64,000 nucleotides of DNA from Mercenaria mercenaria (Eukaryota; Mollusca; Bivalvia; Venerida; Veneridae). The stretch spans positions 14,340,001 to 14,404,000 of the forward strand of contig NC_069373.1 of the NCBI RefSeq assembly GCF_021730395.1, given 5' to 3'. A program made the position numbers and the translations under genes. Position 1 is the first letter of the stretch. Each line of letters begins with the position of its first letter. Shown piece after piece: positions 46,955 to 59,249 of the stretch. The notes beneath the pieces are model-generated. The model ran no database searches and was not told the origin of the DNA. It saw only the letters and a program-made list of their open reading frames with translations.

Positions 46955-48502
46955 ATTATGTTTTTTGAAAGTTTCAGTAAGATATGATAGAAATGTTAAC
47001 TCTTACATAGAAACCTGGCAGTGAGGCTGCTTGAGAAAGACAAGATTTATGGTCCTGTGTGCTAACATACATGTATATTTAACGTATTCATAATGTATGT
47101 ATTCAGATTTCTGTCCCTCTGGAGTCTTGTTTCAGATATGGTTTGAAGGATTGTAATAAAACATTGTAGAAATTTTAACTGCAAAAGGGAAATGTGACCC
47201 TGCAAATTTCAGTCAGATTGCTTGCGGAACACAAGATTTATGATCCTCTGTACTTTATGATGTAGTGCACATATGGTGTTTTTATTCTATATTAGTCTGT
47301 CTGGAGCCCTACCGTATGTAAAATGTGGCTTAGACTATTTCAACTGTTATTGCAAAATGTGACCCTGCAAGTTTCAGTGAAATTGCTTGAGGAAAACAAG
47401 AGTCATCGTCCTTATCTACTTTTAGACCTTATTAGTAATTACATAATGTATACTAAACAGATTATGATTTTGCAAATGACATAGGTCTATTTTTACTTTG
47501 GGATATTGTTAACAAACTTAATGCATAGTATGTAGCTTTCTTGAGGGCTTTTGGGTCACTTGGGTCAAGGTCAAGGTCACTGTTACTAAAATAGAAAATT
47601 GTTTTTGTTCAATAACCTCAGCACAGAGTAAGGTATTGCCGCCAAATTTTTAGTTTAGGAAGATTATATGGAGTTCATGGATTGAGTTGTAGTTTGGATG
47701 CTTGGATCAAGGTCAAGGTCATTGTTACTAAAATAGAAAATTGTTTTTGTTCAATATCCTCAGCATAGAGTAAGGTGTTGCCGCCAAACTTTTAATTTAG
47801 GAAGATTATATGGAGATCATGGATTGAGTTGTAGTTTGGATGCTTGGATCAAGGTCAAGGTCATTGTTTCTAAAAATACAAATAATTGTGTCACTCACGG
47901 TATCTTCAGTTAAGAAAGAGATAGAAGTAGAAAAAATATTTTTGGTTAGTATTTTCCGTTAGGAATGAAACCTAATACTTTACACTATTAAGCTTGATAC
48001 TTAGGTAATTTGGTTAGAGACCAATGTTCTGCTGCATAAAATTTAGTTCGCTCGTGTCTGGGTCATTGTTACACATATACTTAAACTTTTTGAGAAATTG
48101 AAATGAAAAACAAAAGTTTGCGTTATTTTCATACTGTTATGTAGCAACTCTGCTGTTGGTTGATCTACTCCAGTAGGGATACAAAATACCGATGCTGGTA
48201 ACTTTTCCAAATGAAAAAAACAAACTGTTTTTATTGTTTTGGAATAAGAACGATAAAGCAGAACCCAGACATTTTCAGATGATCATTTCTATTAAAAACT
48301 TTAAACCTACACAATTTACATGATTAATTCATTTTTGGTTGTGTAGAAATGATTTATTATTATACATTGCTATTTTTGTATGAAATAATTCATCAAAGGG
48401 TTTGTTAATATGTAAAATAGTGGAAGTCAAAGTCATTAAAATCCTACTGTGATAATTATTAAATTTTATAAAGCCTTTGGGAATTTTAGTATAGCCTGTC
48501 TT
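46955..48502. other. worn repeat DNA with a 143-bp tandem core
   Basis: Between 47560 and 47900 a 143-bp unit (TCAAGGTCAAGGTCATTGTT, GGAAGATTATATGGAG) occurs a little over twice. At 47100-47410 weaker repeats with AATGTGACCCTGCAA occur. These look like hairpin-element cores without ends. No gene recognised. Confidence 0.55.
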
Positions 48503-49271
48503 ATTAGCTCACCTGAGGCTTGGAGTGCTAAGGGTGAGCTGTCATGATCACTCGCTATCCGCCATCTGTCTCTGTCTGACCATTCTTCAAAGGATATCTC
48601 CTCTGAAATTGTTCAGTAGGAATAGTTGAAACTTAGCCTGCAGAATTCTTGTTGCCATGTCACCCAAATAGAAAAAAATCAACAATCTTCTTCTACAAAA
48701 CTTCTATGCCCAGAGCTAAGATATTTGGCAATTTAGTACCATTTTCTAGTGGTCTTCTACTAGTTTGTTCAAATAATGCCCCTTTGGTTAAAATTGGTTA
48801 TGTCCCAGGGTTCATTTGTTTTACTTATATAAGAAACACTTTAAAGATCTTGTCTGAACTTCTTAGACTAAGAAATTAAATATTGGCTTGTAGCATTCTG
48901 TAGTGGTCCTCTGCCAAGTTTGTATAAATCATGCCCCTTGGGTCAAAATTGGCCCAGCCCAGGGGTTCACTAGTTTAACATAGACTTATATAGGAAAAAC
49001 TTTTAAAAATTTCTTGTCAAATCTTCTTGCCCTGGAGTTTTGATATTTGGCTGAAAAACAAGTGTGTAGTGGTCCTCTATCAAGTTTGTTCAAAATATGC
49101 CCACTGGGTTAAATTTGGCCCACCCAAGGGGTCACTTGTCTTCTTGTCTAAAACTTGAAGGCCTAAAGCTTAGATATTTGGCATTTAGCTTTGTGTAGAG
49201 GACCTCTGCCTAGAAATCATGTACCCATTGAGTCAAGGGAGCAATATAGGGCCATCTTGGCCTTCTTGTTT
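48503..49271 (-). mobile_element. HINE-A-like element (copy 5)
   Basis: Starts TTAGCTCACCTGAGGCTTGG with the inverted partner GGGTGAGCT nearby, has a different core (GTTCAAATAATGCCCCTTTG units of about 170 bp) and ends AGGGCCATCTTGGCCTTCTTG. The same ends as HINE-A with another core show core exchange within the family. Confidence 0.7.
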
Positions 49272-49605
49272 AAATCATTTATTTAACCTAGTCAAAAAAA
49301 AACCCTACAACATGGTCAAAATGTTTAGTTTTCACATTAATCACATTAAATAACTACAGACAGTTTGTTTCCATGGCACCAAGTAAGTAAATGCTGGATT
49401 CATTTAATTTCCTGGAATTTTATTTCTATTTCCTTAAAATCTGTGCTTTTTTAAGAATGACAGACACTTTCATGTTTTACATCTTAAACTCAAGAAACAG
49501 TAGACATTATCTATTCAAATGTTGTTTGCTATATAAATAATTCAGCATTGTGTAAATTTTTAACTTACTAAAATGGCAGCCCTCCATGGACAGCCATTTT
49601 CTTAA
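49272..49605. other. spacer, nothing recognised
   Basis: AT-rich spacer between HINE-A copy 5 and the TTAA MITE. Confidence 0.5.
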
Positions 49606-50067
49606 AGGGACTGGCCTCCAGATGGTTTGACAACAAAACAATATTATTTTTTTAGATATCTGGAAATAAGTGCTATATTTCTTAAGAAGGCCTTAAAACT
49701 TAATTACTGACAAACTATATGTTATGGAAAAACATGAGAATTTGCTGTTTTTACTTCTTTTTACGATGAAAATTGAAAAGCGTTTGTAACGCTTTACCCC
49801 AGGTAAACTGTCTCGATTATAAATATCTATAATTTGAAGTCATAATTCACAAATTCCGCTATAGCGCTATTGGTTACGATGACGGGGAAAATGTCTTTAT
49901 TGCCGGGGCTGCCCGGGATTGGATTCCCGACGCAGTCATCTTTTTTTTTCTTTTTGAATTTTTCAAATATTTTAGAAACAAAAACTCATATTCTAATGTT
50001 CATAATAATGACCAAACTTCAGTTTGAAAGAATGATTATTTTTAGTCAGATCTGGAGGTCAGTGCCT
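49606..50067. mobile_element. 462-bp TTAA MITE (CTGGCCTCCAGAT family)
   Basis: Inverted ends AGGGACTGGCCTCCAGAT and AGGCACTGACCTCCAGAT, TTAA at 49602-49605 and 50068-50071. The centre is GC-richer (GCCGGGGCTGCCCGGGATTG). A decayed relative lies at 10290-10725. Confidence 0.8.
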
Positions 50068-50071
50068 TTAA

Positions 50072-50611
50072 ATTTGAAACTGCCATTTCTTTTTCAATAA
50101 TTGTCAGATTTTAATAATTCTTTCAGTGCTATGAAAAGCTTGACAATGGCTTTTATACAAAATCAACTAATAATGCCTATATTCCTTGTCTTTTACATAC
50201 AGGTACATTCAAACAATCATAGTTTAGTCTTGAAATATTGTATGACCTAAAAAGTAGTGTCAGTGAAAAAGCTTTCCTTGTTTATTATATCTTATGTGTT
50301 ATTGTAAACATTATTTCTGATATTAGAAGTTAATGATGCAGTGAAAGCCTCTGGTGTGTCATTAGTAGCACATTCCTTGACTCTTTTTTTTTTGGATTCA
50401 ATTTTTACTTTTTTCTTTGTTGTATTTTTAATTGTATTTTTTAGAAATAAACATATCATTTCAGTTGTATTTTCCCCAATTGGACAGTATTTATCTTTTT
50501 ATTGTTGTTTAAAAGTACTAGACAATTCTTTATTTGTTTTTCATTTCCTAGAAATATACATGTCTTAATGTTTTTCTATTAGAATTAGTCTTAAATAATG
50601 GTTCTTTTCTG
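50072..50611. other. spacer, nothing recognised
   Basis: AT-rich; long T runs near 50380-50450 explain the hydrophobic short frame read here. Confidence 0.5.
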
Positions 50612-52451
50612 TTTTTAGCTCACTTGAACAGTAGGTTCTGGATGAGCTATTAGTATAGGTGGATGGTCCGGCATCCATTGTCTGTTGTGCATCAACAACT
50701 TCTCTGTAACTACTGGTCAGAATTATTCCAAACTTGGTCAGTAGCATCTAACTGATATTAAGTGGTTTAGCTTGACCGTTTTAGGGGTCACTAGAGCTAA
50801 AATAAAAAAAAAAACCTTCAAACAATTTCTTCTCATGAACCACTTAATGAATAGTCATTGAACTTGGTTGTTAGCACTTTCATAAGATCTTTTACCAAGT
50901 TTGGGGACACTCAGTCCCTTTTAGGGGCTGTTAGATCTAAAATACAACTACCTGTAAATGACTCCTTCTCATGAACCTCTTGATGGGCTTCATGAAACTT
51001 GGTCTGTAGCATCATTATAACATCCTCTTCCAATTTTGTTCAAACTGGGCACTTGGTAACTTTTAGGCGCTTCTAGAGCCAAAAATAAAAATACCTTTAA
51101 GTGACTCTTCTCATGATTCACTCGTTGGATCTTCATCAAACTTGGTTTGTAGAAACATTTAAAGCTCCTTTCCCAGTTTTGTTCAAATAAGTGCTCTAGG
51201 CTTCTTAAGGGGTACTAGAACTAAGATAGATGTACCAGTTAACAAATTCTTGATATTGACCACTTGATGAATCATAATCAGACTTGGTCTGTAGTGTTCA
51301 AATTGGGGCATTCAACAGGTTTTGGTAGCTATAAGTAAAAATACTTCTAAATGACTCCTTCTCATGAACCAATTGATGGATCTTCATCAAACTTAGTCTG
51401 GAGGATCATTGTAAGGTTCTTTTTTCAATACAGTAGAACCCCACTAATGAGACAATTTTATGTTTCCTTTAAGAAGTGGTCCTAATATTATCAGACAAAT
51501 ATTTCTGAGAGTACATATTTAGCTTTGATGAAATCAAAACATTTAGAAAAAAAATCAAAATTAAAATATAAAGTAAAAAGTGGGTTTTGTTTTTTAATTT
51601 GACCTTTATATATAAAGTGATTAAAGAAAACAAGTTCATTTAACACAGCATGACATTATTATACAATACACAGAATTTTATTTCTCTTCTTTTCTCCTGG
51701 CTTGACAGAAAAAAAAAGGTATGAAATGTCAAAACTGGTCTTATTATTGGAGTTATGGGTTCATTTGGGACTGCTACAGGTTGTGTTAATAGCAAATGGC
51801 GAAGTGGTCTTTTTAAAGGGGTTCATCACCATTGAATAATTGAACTGGAAAAATGTGGTGTTAGTAATGAGTTATGCTTAATTTAGAGTTAGTCTATTTA
51901 TCTATGTATTGACCCTTTGTAGGGACTGCTAGAGCTAAATGTAGAAATACTTTTTAAACAACTTTTCAATAATCACATAACGGATCTTCATCAGACTTTG
52001 TGTATAGCATTTTTATAAAGTCTTTTCCCCATATTTATCCATATGGGGCTTTCGACTCATTTTAGAAACTACTAGAACTAAAAATAGAAATATCTTTAAA
52101 GGACTTATTTTCAATCACATTTTGGATCTTCAAAGAACTTGGTCTGTATCATCTTTATATGGTCCTCTCCAAAGTTGGTTCAAAAGAGGTGGCTTGAACT
52201 AAAAATAGGAAAACTTCTAAATTACTTCTTCTCATAAACTCATGGTGGATCTTCGTGAAACTTTGTTTGTAGTAATTCATAGCAAATTCCTCTCCCAAAA
52301 TTTGTCCAAATGATGGCATTTGACCCCTTTTAGAGGTCACTAGTCTATACTGAACACAGTTACTACATTTCATGATTCAGTGTGGCATACATACACAATG
52401 TTAAACAGTCACGGTCTGTGAGCAATTTGGGATCACAATGTCCCTCTTGTT
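50612..52451 (-). mobile_element. HINE-A-like element (copy 6), diverged
   Basis: Starts TTTTTAGCTCACTTGAACAG, with GATGAGCTATTAG as partner, about a dozen units of about 137 bp (CTCATGAACCACTTGATGAA, CTTTTAGGGGCTGTTAGA), and ends GGGATCACAATGTCCCTCTTG (hairpin). The region 51429-51780 may be a later insertion. Confidence 0.7.
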
Positions 52452-53460
52452 TTGAAAAAAAAACAACACATCATGTTTCAGTCTATTGTGGTGCTAATAC
52501 TGCAATGTTTTAATCATTACTGCATATTGTATTTTTATTCTTAATTGTTTTGTGTTTAAATGTGTGTTTCTGTATTGTATATTTTTATTGTAAAACATTC
52601 ACTTTTACCTTTTGGTTGCAATGTTCAAGATCTATCATATCCTGGATAGAGGTTGAGAAGATAATGTGTATACAGGCATACACTTTATATTTTTATTGAT
52701 AAACCTCAACTGAAGTGTGTCTGTTAAAAGTTGCTAAATGTTAATGTACATCGATTCAACTAGAAATTGGTGCTGCAAGTATGGTACTGTACCTCCTGAA
52801 TGTAATCTCGGATTATAGCAGTCACTTCTGACACTTATTACTACTATACAATGTCAACCTACACACACGTATATAGTTATAAAAGTATGATAAAAATGAG
52901 GCACCTTTCTATTTCCAGTCTATGATGGTTACCTAAAATGATGCTTAAATATAAACTTGATATACATTGTATTACAATTCTTTGAAGCACTTGACAGTCT
53001 TTTTATCTTTTTAGTGACCCTTTTGTTGTACTATGAAATATTTTGTTACAAGGAACATTTTCTGATGAAGACAAAGAAGTTCTTATCAGATTAAATCATT
53101 CGTACAAATTATGCCAAATAACTATATCAGAAATCTGTTTTCTTTTCCTTAGTTTAATATTGTTGATTGATATTGTTAAAATTGTTCATTTTTGACTGTT
53201 AAATTATAGTACAAAACCAATGAATGTGTTAAGTTTTTCCTGCTACCCTACTACTAAAACATTATTACTTTTAAAAGTGTATACAATGTAGATTAATTAT
53301 TATTGTTACATAAACAGTAAAGTTGTTGGTAAATATTAGTAGGTAAACTGGCACACCAATTCCCTCCTCTGATTTGGTCTGGCCAGAGTATGTGCTGTGT
53401 ATATAAGTACTCTGAATTTGATATGTGAAAGAACTAGTCATGTTTTTGGCATTAGATTAT
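52452..53460. other. non-coding, nothing recognised
   Basis: AT-rich DNA before the 44-bp minisatellite, with no definable element or exon. Confidence 0.5.
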
Positions 53461-53466
53461 TTTCGG

Positions 53467-55355
53467 CATCACCCCTCAAAACCTTGAATTATATCATCTC
53501 CTGTATCTTTCACCACCTCTCAAAACCTCAAATTAAATCATCTCCTGTGTCTTTCACCACCCCTCAAAACCTTGAATTATATCATCTCCAGTATCTTTCA
53601 CCACCTCTCAAAACCTTGAATTATATCATCTCCTGTATCTTGCACCACCTCTCAAAACCTTGAGTTATATCATCTCCAGTATCTTTCACCACCTCTCAAA
53701 CCTTGAATTATATCATCTCCTGTATCTTGCACTGCCACTCAAAACCTTGAATTATCATATCCAATATCTTGCACTGCCACTCAAAACCTTGCATTATATC
53801 ATCTCCCGTATCTTGCACTACCCCTCAAAATCTTGAAATATATCATCATCCGGATCTTGCACTTCTCCTCAAAACCTTGAATTATATCTCCTGTATGTTT
53901 CACATTATCTCCAGTATCTTGAAATCCGCCCCCCCCCCCAAAAAAAGCACAACCTTGAATTATATCATCTGTATCTTTCACCACCCCTCACAACCTTGAA
54001 TTATATCATCTCCTGTATCTTTCACTACCCCTCAGAACCTTGAATTATTTCATTCTGTATCTTTCACCTACTCTAAACCTTGAATTATATCATCTCCAGT
54101 ATCTTGCACCACCCCTCAAAACCTTGAATGATTTCATCTCCTGTATCTTTCACCACCCCTCACAACCTTGAATTATATCATCTCTAGTATCTTTCACTAC
54201 CCCTAAAAACCTTGAATTATATCATCTCCAGTATCTTGCACCACCTCTCAAAACCTTGAATTATATCATCTCCAGTATCTTGCACCACCTCTCAAAACCT
54301 TGAATTATATCATCTCCAGTATCTTGCACCACCTCTCAAAACCTTGAATTATATCATCTCCTGTATCTTGCACCACCTCTCAAAACCTTGAATTATATCA
54401 TCTCCAGTATCTTTCACTACCCCTCAAAACCTTTAATTATATCATCTCCAGTATCTTGTACCACCTCTCAAAACCTTGAATTATATTATCTCCAGTATCT
54501 TTCACTATCCCGCAAAACCTTGAATTATATCATCTCCTGTATCTTTCACTACCCCTCAAAACCTTGAATTATATCATCTCCAGTCTCTTGCACCACCTCT
54601 CAAAACCTTGAATTATATCATCTCCAGTATCTTTCACCACCTCTCAAAACCTTGAATTATATTATCTCCAGTATCTTTCACTATCCCTCAAAACCTTGAA
54701 TTATATCATCTCCAGTATCTTTCACTACCCCTCAAAACCTTAAATTATATCATCTCCAGTATCTTGCACCACCTCTCAAAACTTAGAATTATATCATCTC
54801 CTGTATCTTTCACCACCTCTCAAAACCTTGAATTATATCATCTCCTGTATCTTTCACCACCTCTCAAAACCTTGAATTATATCATCTCCAGTATCTTGCA
54901 CCACCTCTCAAAACCTTGAATTATATCATCTCCTGTATCTTTCACTACCCCTCAAAACCTGGAATTATACCATCTTCAGTATCTTGCACCACCTTAAAAC
55001 CTTGAATAATATCATCTCCAGTATCTTGCACCACCTCTCAAAACCTTGAAATATAATATCTCCTGTATCTTTCACCACCCTCAAAACCTTGAATTATACC
55101 GTCATCCGTATCTTGCACCACTCCGCAAAACCTCGATCTATATGGCCGTCTGCATCTTTCACCACCCCTCAAAAGCTTGAGTTTTAGCATCTACATATAG
55201 CACCGCCACTCAAAAGCTTGAGTTAGAGCATCTCCATCTTGCACTGCCTCTTAAAACCTTGAGAAAGTGCATCTGCAACCCACAGAACACTGAAACCTTG
55301 AATAAAGCTATCTTTTGCATTTTGTACCACTCGCAAAACCTTGAATTAGAGCATG
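53467..55355. repeat. 44-bp minisatellite
   Basis: About 42 tandem copies of a 44-bp unit with CCTTGAATTATATCATCTCC, then (A/T)GTATCTT(T/G)CACCACCTCTCAAAA. Variants alternate (CCAGT/CCTGT, TTTCAC/TTGCAC). Edges decay gradually, especially to the right after 55080. Stop-free frames over it are artefacts of the repeat. Confidence 0.95.
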
Positions 55356-56505
55356 TTTTACCAAAAATGACCAGGGCAGGTTTAGTGAAACTTCCAGAAT
55401 CTTGCCAAAAACTCCAGTTCTCAATAGATCTAATTATACAGAAATGTTCCTTTGGGTACCCACTTCCAGATCCATCCAGATTATTCCGCTTCATTAAAAA
55501 TATGGTAGCCAGAGGATCGGGCAGATATTCCTTACATAACTATAGTTAAAACTATGAACTTCTTGGTTTTTGATTTCAAAATAATTTTACGGAAATGATC
55601 TGGAGATGGTAACAGTGTTTACCAATTTGGCCACTTGAGCTTATCGAGCTCATTATTCCAAAAAGCTCAACTGTATCAACATGTTAACAACTACATAGAT
55701 ACACATCAGGAAACCTGAAATATACAATGTAAGAAACTAGCCGAATAGAAATTTTATTATTGCTGAATCACTGAATACCGCGTTAAAAGCCACATCAAAA
55801 TCATGGTGACTCTATGTAAGTTTGGTATAGACATATTTCTCTCAAATAACTGTGAAAACTGGACAATTGATTCAGAGTAGGACACTTTAGTGCTGATGCT
55901 TCTGACACGGAGACCTCAAATTTTACTCTATACTTATATGAGGAAGCCTACTCTGCCCCTGACGACAATGTTTGGTAACGTAGCAAACAACCTGAAGGTC
56001 ACCAAAGAAACGTTGCTGTGAGATTATCTCAAAATCAGTCAAGCAGCTTCTGGAAAAGAAGATTCTAAAAATTCCTTATTTTAGATATAGACTATAAGTA
56101 AAACATATTTCGCTCCACCCCCTCCCTAACCTACCCCGCCACTCCTTGCGGTCACGTTTAACGTAGCGAAATGATCAGGATGATGTCTGTGTGATAGCCA
56201 TACAAGAAGATTTTGGGAGATTCGATGATAGATATACAAGTCATTTTGGTGTCAGGATTTTCAATTTTACTGAAGGTTACCTAAGAAACAGGGTCAGTGA
56301 GGAGAAGAATTTTTAAGTTTTTCCTTTTGATTGCAATTGCAACCGGAACTCTGCATAGATGAACAAAATATCATGGATCGAAAAGAACACCTACCAAGAT
56401 ATTATTCTGTGAAATTTGGTCGAAATTGACGCTGTGATTAAAGAGAAGATGCTCATTTAAATAGTGAAGGGGACTGACGTACGGACAAATGGACATCCAG
56501 TAATT
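55356..56505. other. non-coding, probably a worn HINE body
   Basis: No clear unit, but it leads into the HINE end at 56506. Phrases like GAAACAGGGTCAGTGAGGAG suggest an old element whose hairpin end I cannot find. Confidence 0.35.
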
Positions 56506-56548
56506 CTAAAAGCTCACCGTGAGCACGTCATGCTTAGGTGAGCTAAAA
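56506..56548 (+). mobile_element. HINE-A-type end, isolated
   Basis: AAAAGCTCACCGTGAGCACG followed by TTAGGTGAGCTAAAA is the typical HINE-A terminal block. The rest of the element lies to the left but is too worn to bound. Confidence 0.6.
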
Positions 56549-56849
56549 TAGGCACGGGATTATCTATAAAAGAAACTAGAAAAATAACTATCAGACGTCT
56601 TATTGATATGCAAAAGCTTTCATTGAATATATTCAAATAAACCATTCTGAAAACTACGTCTACGACGTGGAAAATCCATAAAAATTTCGTTTTGCATCTC
56701 AAAGAGACGAAGGTAGTAGAAAAATAGGCAGCCACAAGTTCAAGCTCCAGAAGCCACTTACTATTTTGGTAACGTACAGCATGATGCCAGAAATAAAACG
56801 GTTGATGTACATTGTCTTCCCTTTGTGATTCTACAGCAGCATCAATATC
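56549..56849. other. spacer, nothing recognised
   Basis: Short spacer between the HINE end and the 52-bp array. The minus-strand frame here runs into the array and is not taken as a gene. Confidence 0.4.
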
Positions 56850-57528
56850 AGACAGAGATTCCTCGGACAATAGGCCAGAGCGTTCGAAATGAACTCTAAC
56901 CAGACAGAGATTCCTTGGACAATAGACCAGAGCGTTTGATATGGACTCTAACCAGACAGAGATTCCTCGGACAATAGGCCAAAGCGTTCGATACGGACTC
57001 TAACCAGACAGAGATTCCTCGGACAATAGGCCAGAGCGTTCGAAATGAACTCTAACCAGACAGAGATTCCTTGGACAATAGACCAGAGCGTTTGATATGG
57101 ACTCTAACCAGACAGAGATTCCTCGGACAATAGGCCAGAGCGTTCGATACGGACTCTAACCAGACAGAGATTCCTCGGACAATAGACCAGAGCGTTCGAT
57201 ATGGACTCTAACCAGACAGAGATTCCTCGGACAATAGACCAGAGCGTTCGATATGGACACTAACCAGACAGAGATTCCTCGGACAATAGGCCAGAGCGTT
57301 CGATATGAACTCTAACCAGACAGAGATTCCTCGGACAATAGGCCAGAGCGTTCGATATGGACTCTAACCAGACAGAGATTCCTCGGACAATAGACCAGAG
57401 CGTTCGATATGGACTCTAACCAGACAGAGATTCCTCGGACAATAGGCCAGAGCGTTCGATATGGACTCGAACCAGACAGAGATTCCTCGGACAATAGGCC
57501 AAAGCCTTTGATATGGACTCTAACCAGC
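56850..57528. repeat. 52-bp minisatellite
   Basis: Thirteen tandem copies of a 52-bp unit containing CAGACAGAGATTCCTCGGAC and AGAGCGTTCGATATGGACTC. A two-to-three-unit block (TTCGAAATGAAC, TTTGATATGGAC, TTCGATACGGAC) is itself repeated, showing higher-order duplication. Confidence 0.95.
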
Positions 57529-58305
57529 AGAGTAATATTAACTGAATTTCATCTTATAAAACGGTAATGACAAAATGTTTAGACTGAATTAGAAGAAACG
57601 AGTGATTAATCCTTACCCTGTTGAATTTCAATGATGAACTTGACCATCTTTCAATTTAGACAGTACCATTAACTTAAAGGGGTGCTTAACAAAAAGATAC
57701 TGACTGAATGGCGAACAGTGTAGACCATGATCAGACTGCATGGATGTGCAGGCTGATCTTGGTCTGCACTGGTCGCAAGGGCAGCTTAAGCTACGCTTAT
57801 GAAAAAAGACGTTTTTCTGCATTAACATTTCTTATAAAGAATAACTTGAAACAGTAAACCCATTATTTATGAAAGGTGATAACCCTAATTTAACAAGCAG
57901 TTTAATATAATTTGACAAAATGTTAAGTAGAACAACAGTGATCTTATCTGACATATTGTAAGCAAAATTATCCAAATATGTCGAGTGAGGTGAAATTAAA
58001 TGGGGCTCTAAGAGCCTTGTTAGGAGTTCACAGAGGGGAATTTTCCAAAACGTTTTCAGACGATATCGGAAAAGTCGAGTTATGCAATCTGGTGGTACAG
58101 TTAAACAACTTATGCAAATAAGAGCCAGTATCATTTTCTGTTGATCAATCCACAGTATGATGGAGGTTCGGTTAGAAAATTCTACCTTAATTGAACCACT
58201 ATATCACATAATACAATTCGGTTTACTGTTATATGAAAACATAAATCTGGAGGAAGGCATACCAAGCTTTTACCATACAGCTTCTAGTAAAACAAATGTT
58301 ATCTG
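57529..58305. other. spacer with one MITE relic
   Basis: Apart from the TTAA MITE relic at 57610-57785 nothing is recognised. Confidence 0.45.
57610..57785. mobile_element. relic of the CCCTTAGCCTG TTAA MITE
   Basis: The left end TCCTTACCCTGTTGAATTTC after TTAA and the inner hairpin GACCATGATCAGACTGCATG / CTGATCTTGGTCTGCA match the element at 15415. The right end is lost after GGTCGCAAGGGCAG. Confidence 0.65.
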
Positions 58306-58310
58306 TATTT

Positions 58311-58545
58311 GAGCCGCGCCATGAGAAAACCAACGTAGTGCGTTTGCGACCAGCATGGATCCAGACCAGCCTGCGCATCCGCGCAGTCTGGTCAGGATCC
58401 ATGCTGTTCGCTTTCAAAGCCTATTGCAATTAGAGAAACCGTTAGCGAACAGCATGGATCCTGACCAGACTGCGCGGATGCGTAGACTGGTCTGGATCCA
58501 TGCTGGTTGCAAAGCCACTATGTTGGTTTTCTCATGGCACGGCTC
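58311..58545. mobile_element. palindromic MITE (GAGCC family) copy 4, TSD ATTT
   Basis: 235 bp, GAGCCGCGCCATGAGAAAAC to the inverted GGCTC end; ATTT at 58307-58310 and 58546-58549. Arms are nearly perfect. It sits about 300 bp upstream of the ependymin-related gene start. Confidence 0.9.
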
Positions 58546-58662
58546 ATTTTTATTTCTACTTCTATGTCAGGCATCATCGCTATCTTTTTAGGCGTTGGTG
58601 CGGAGGTAGAAGACTGTTAAAAGTACAAAGTCGAGTGAGACGCAAGAAATAGATATCTGAAA

Positions 58663-58712
58663 GATAGGTGTGTCTTTATTAAGACACAGCCGTACTAGGT
58701 TTTGACCTAGTG
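58663..58712. promoter_or_regulatory. two short perfect hairpins upstream of EPDR gene
   Basis: GTGTCTTTATTAAGACAC and ACTAGGTTTTGACCTAGT are adjacent inverted repeats about 100-150 bp upstream of the TATA box. The second contains a TGACCT half-site of nuclear-receptor type. Function unknown. Confidence 0.3.
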
Positions 58713-58803
58713 TGTGGCACATAGAGCATTTACCTTTTGTTTACGAGATGTCAGCCGATAAAAGCACATTTTGAAATGACGATTCCGTGACGACCGATGA
58801 CCC

Positions 58804-58810
58804 TATAAAT
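58804..58810 (+). promoter_or_regulatory. TATA box of ependymin-related gene
   Basis: CTATAAATACTGG at 58803-58815, 50 bp before the ATG, giving a predicted start near 58835 and a 5' UTR of about 25 nt. Confidence 0.7.
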
Positions 58811-58860
58811 ACTGGAATAAGTTACAAGTACCATTATCTCGGAGGAACATTACACACAAA

Positions 58861-59013
58861 ATGTCGCGTTTATATAAGCTCTTTGTTGTGAGTTTACTTG
58901 CCGGCTTGGTTGGAGCCATAAAGCCATGCTGTGTTAGCAAGAAATGGACAGGCAAGCTGAGAATTACGACAGCGTCAGTTGCGAGCGGAAGTACTATACC
59001 CGTTATTTCAGAG
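58861..59013 (+). CDS. EPDR: ependymin-related protein, exon 1
   Basis: Ependymin-related proteins are secreted, cysteine-containing glycoproteins; in molluscs they are found in tissues, secretions and shell-forming mantle, and the fold resembles lipid-binding proteins. Exon 1 (51 codons) starts with ATG after a TATA box and a short leader and encodes a clear signal peptide (MSRLYKLFVVSLLAGLVGAI), then KPCCVSKKWTGKLRI, the PCC...W start typical of the mature protein. The donor GTCAGT follows GAG at 59014 in phase 0. The four visible exons join in frame to about 174 residues with conserved cysteines in KPCC, NACHI, EPCVP and NDCTPV. The family is usually 200-220 long, so one C-terminal exon is missing beyond the window. 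Confidence 0.88.
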
Positions 59014-59028
59014 GTCAGTGCGACATAT

Positions 59029-59249
59029 GAGCCGTGTCATGAGAAAACCAACATAGTGGGTGTGCGACCAGCATGGATCCAGACCAGCCTGCGCATCCGC
59101 GCAGTCTGGTCAGGATCCATGCTGTTCGCTAACAGTTTCTCCAATTCCAATAGGCTTTAAAAGCGAACAGCATGGAGCGGATGCGCAGTCTGGTCAGGCT
59201 CCATGCTGTTCGCAAACCCACTATGTTGATTTTTCTCATGGCACGGCTC
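59029..59249. mobile_element. palindromic MITE (GAGCC family) copy 5, TSD ATAT
   Basis: 221 bp, GAGCCGTGTCATGAGAAAAC to the inverted end GGCACGGCTC; ATAT at 59025-59028 and 59250-59253. One arm is shortened by about 14 bp. It lies in EPDR intron 1, its left end only 15 bp inside the splice donor. Confidence 0.9.

Noticed and set aside
51429-51776. pogo-like MITE inside HINE-A copy 6
   Set aside because: The left end CAGTAGAACCCCACTAATGA looks right, but the right end is too diverged to define and no clean TA duplication can be shown.
53397-53999. Frames rich in HHLSKP / TTPQNLE
   Set aside because: Translation of the 44-bp tandem unit, no independent support.
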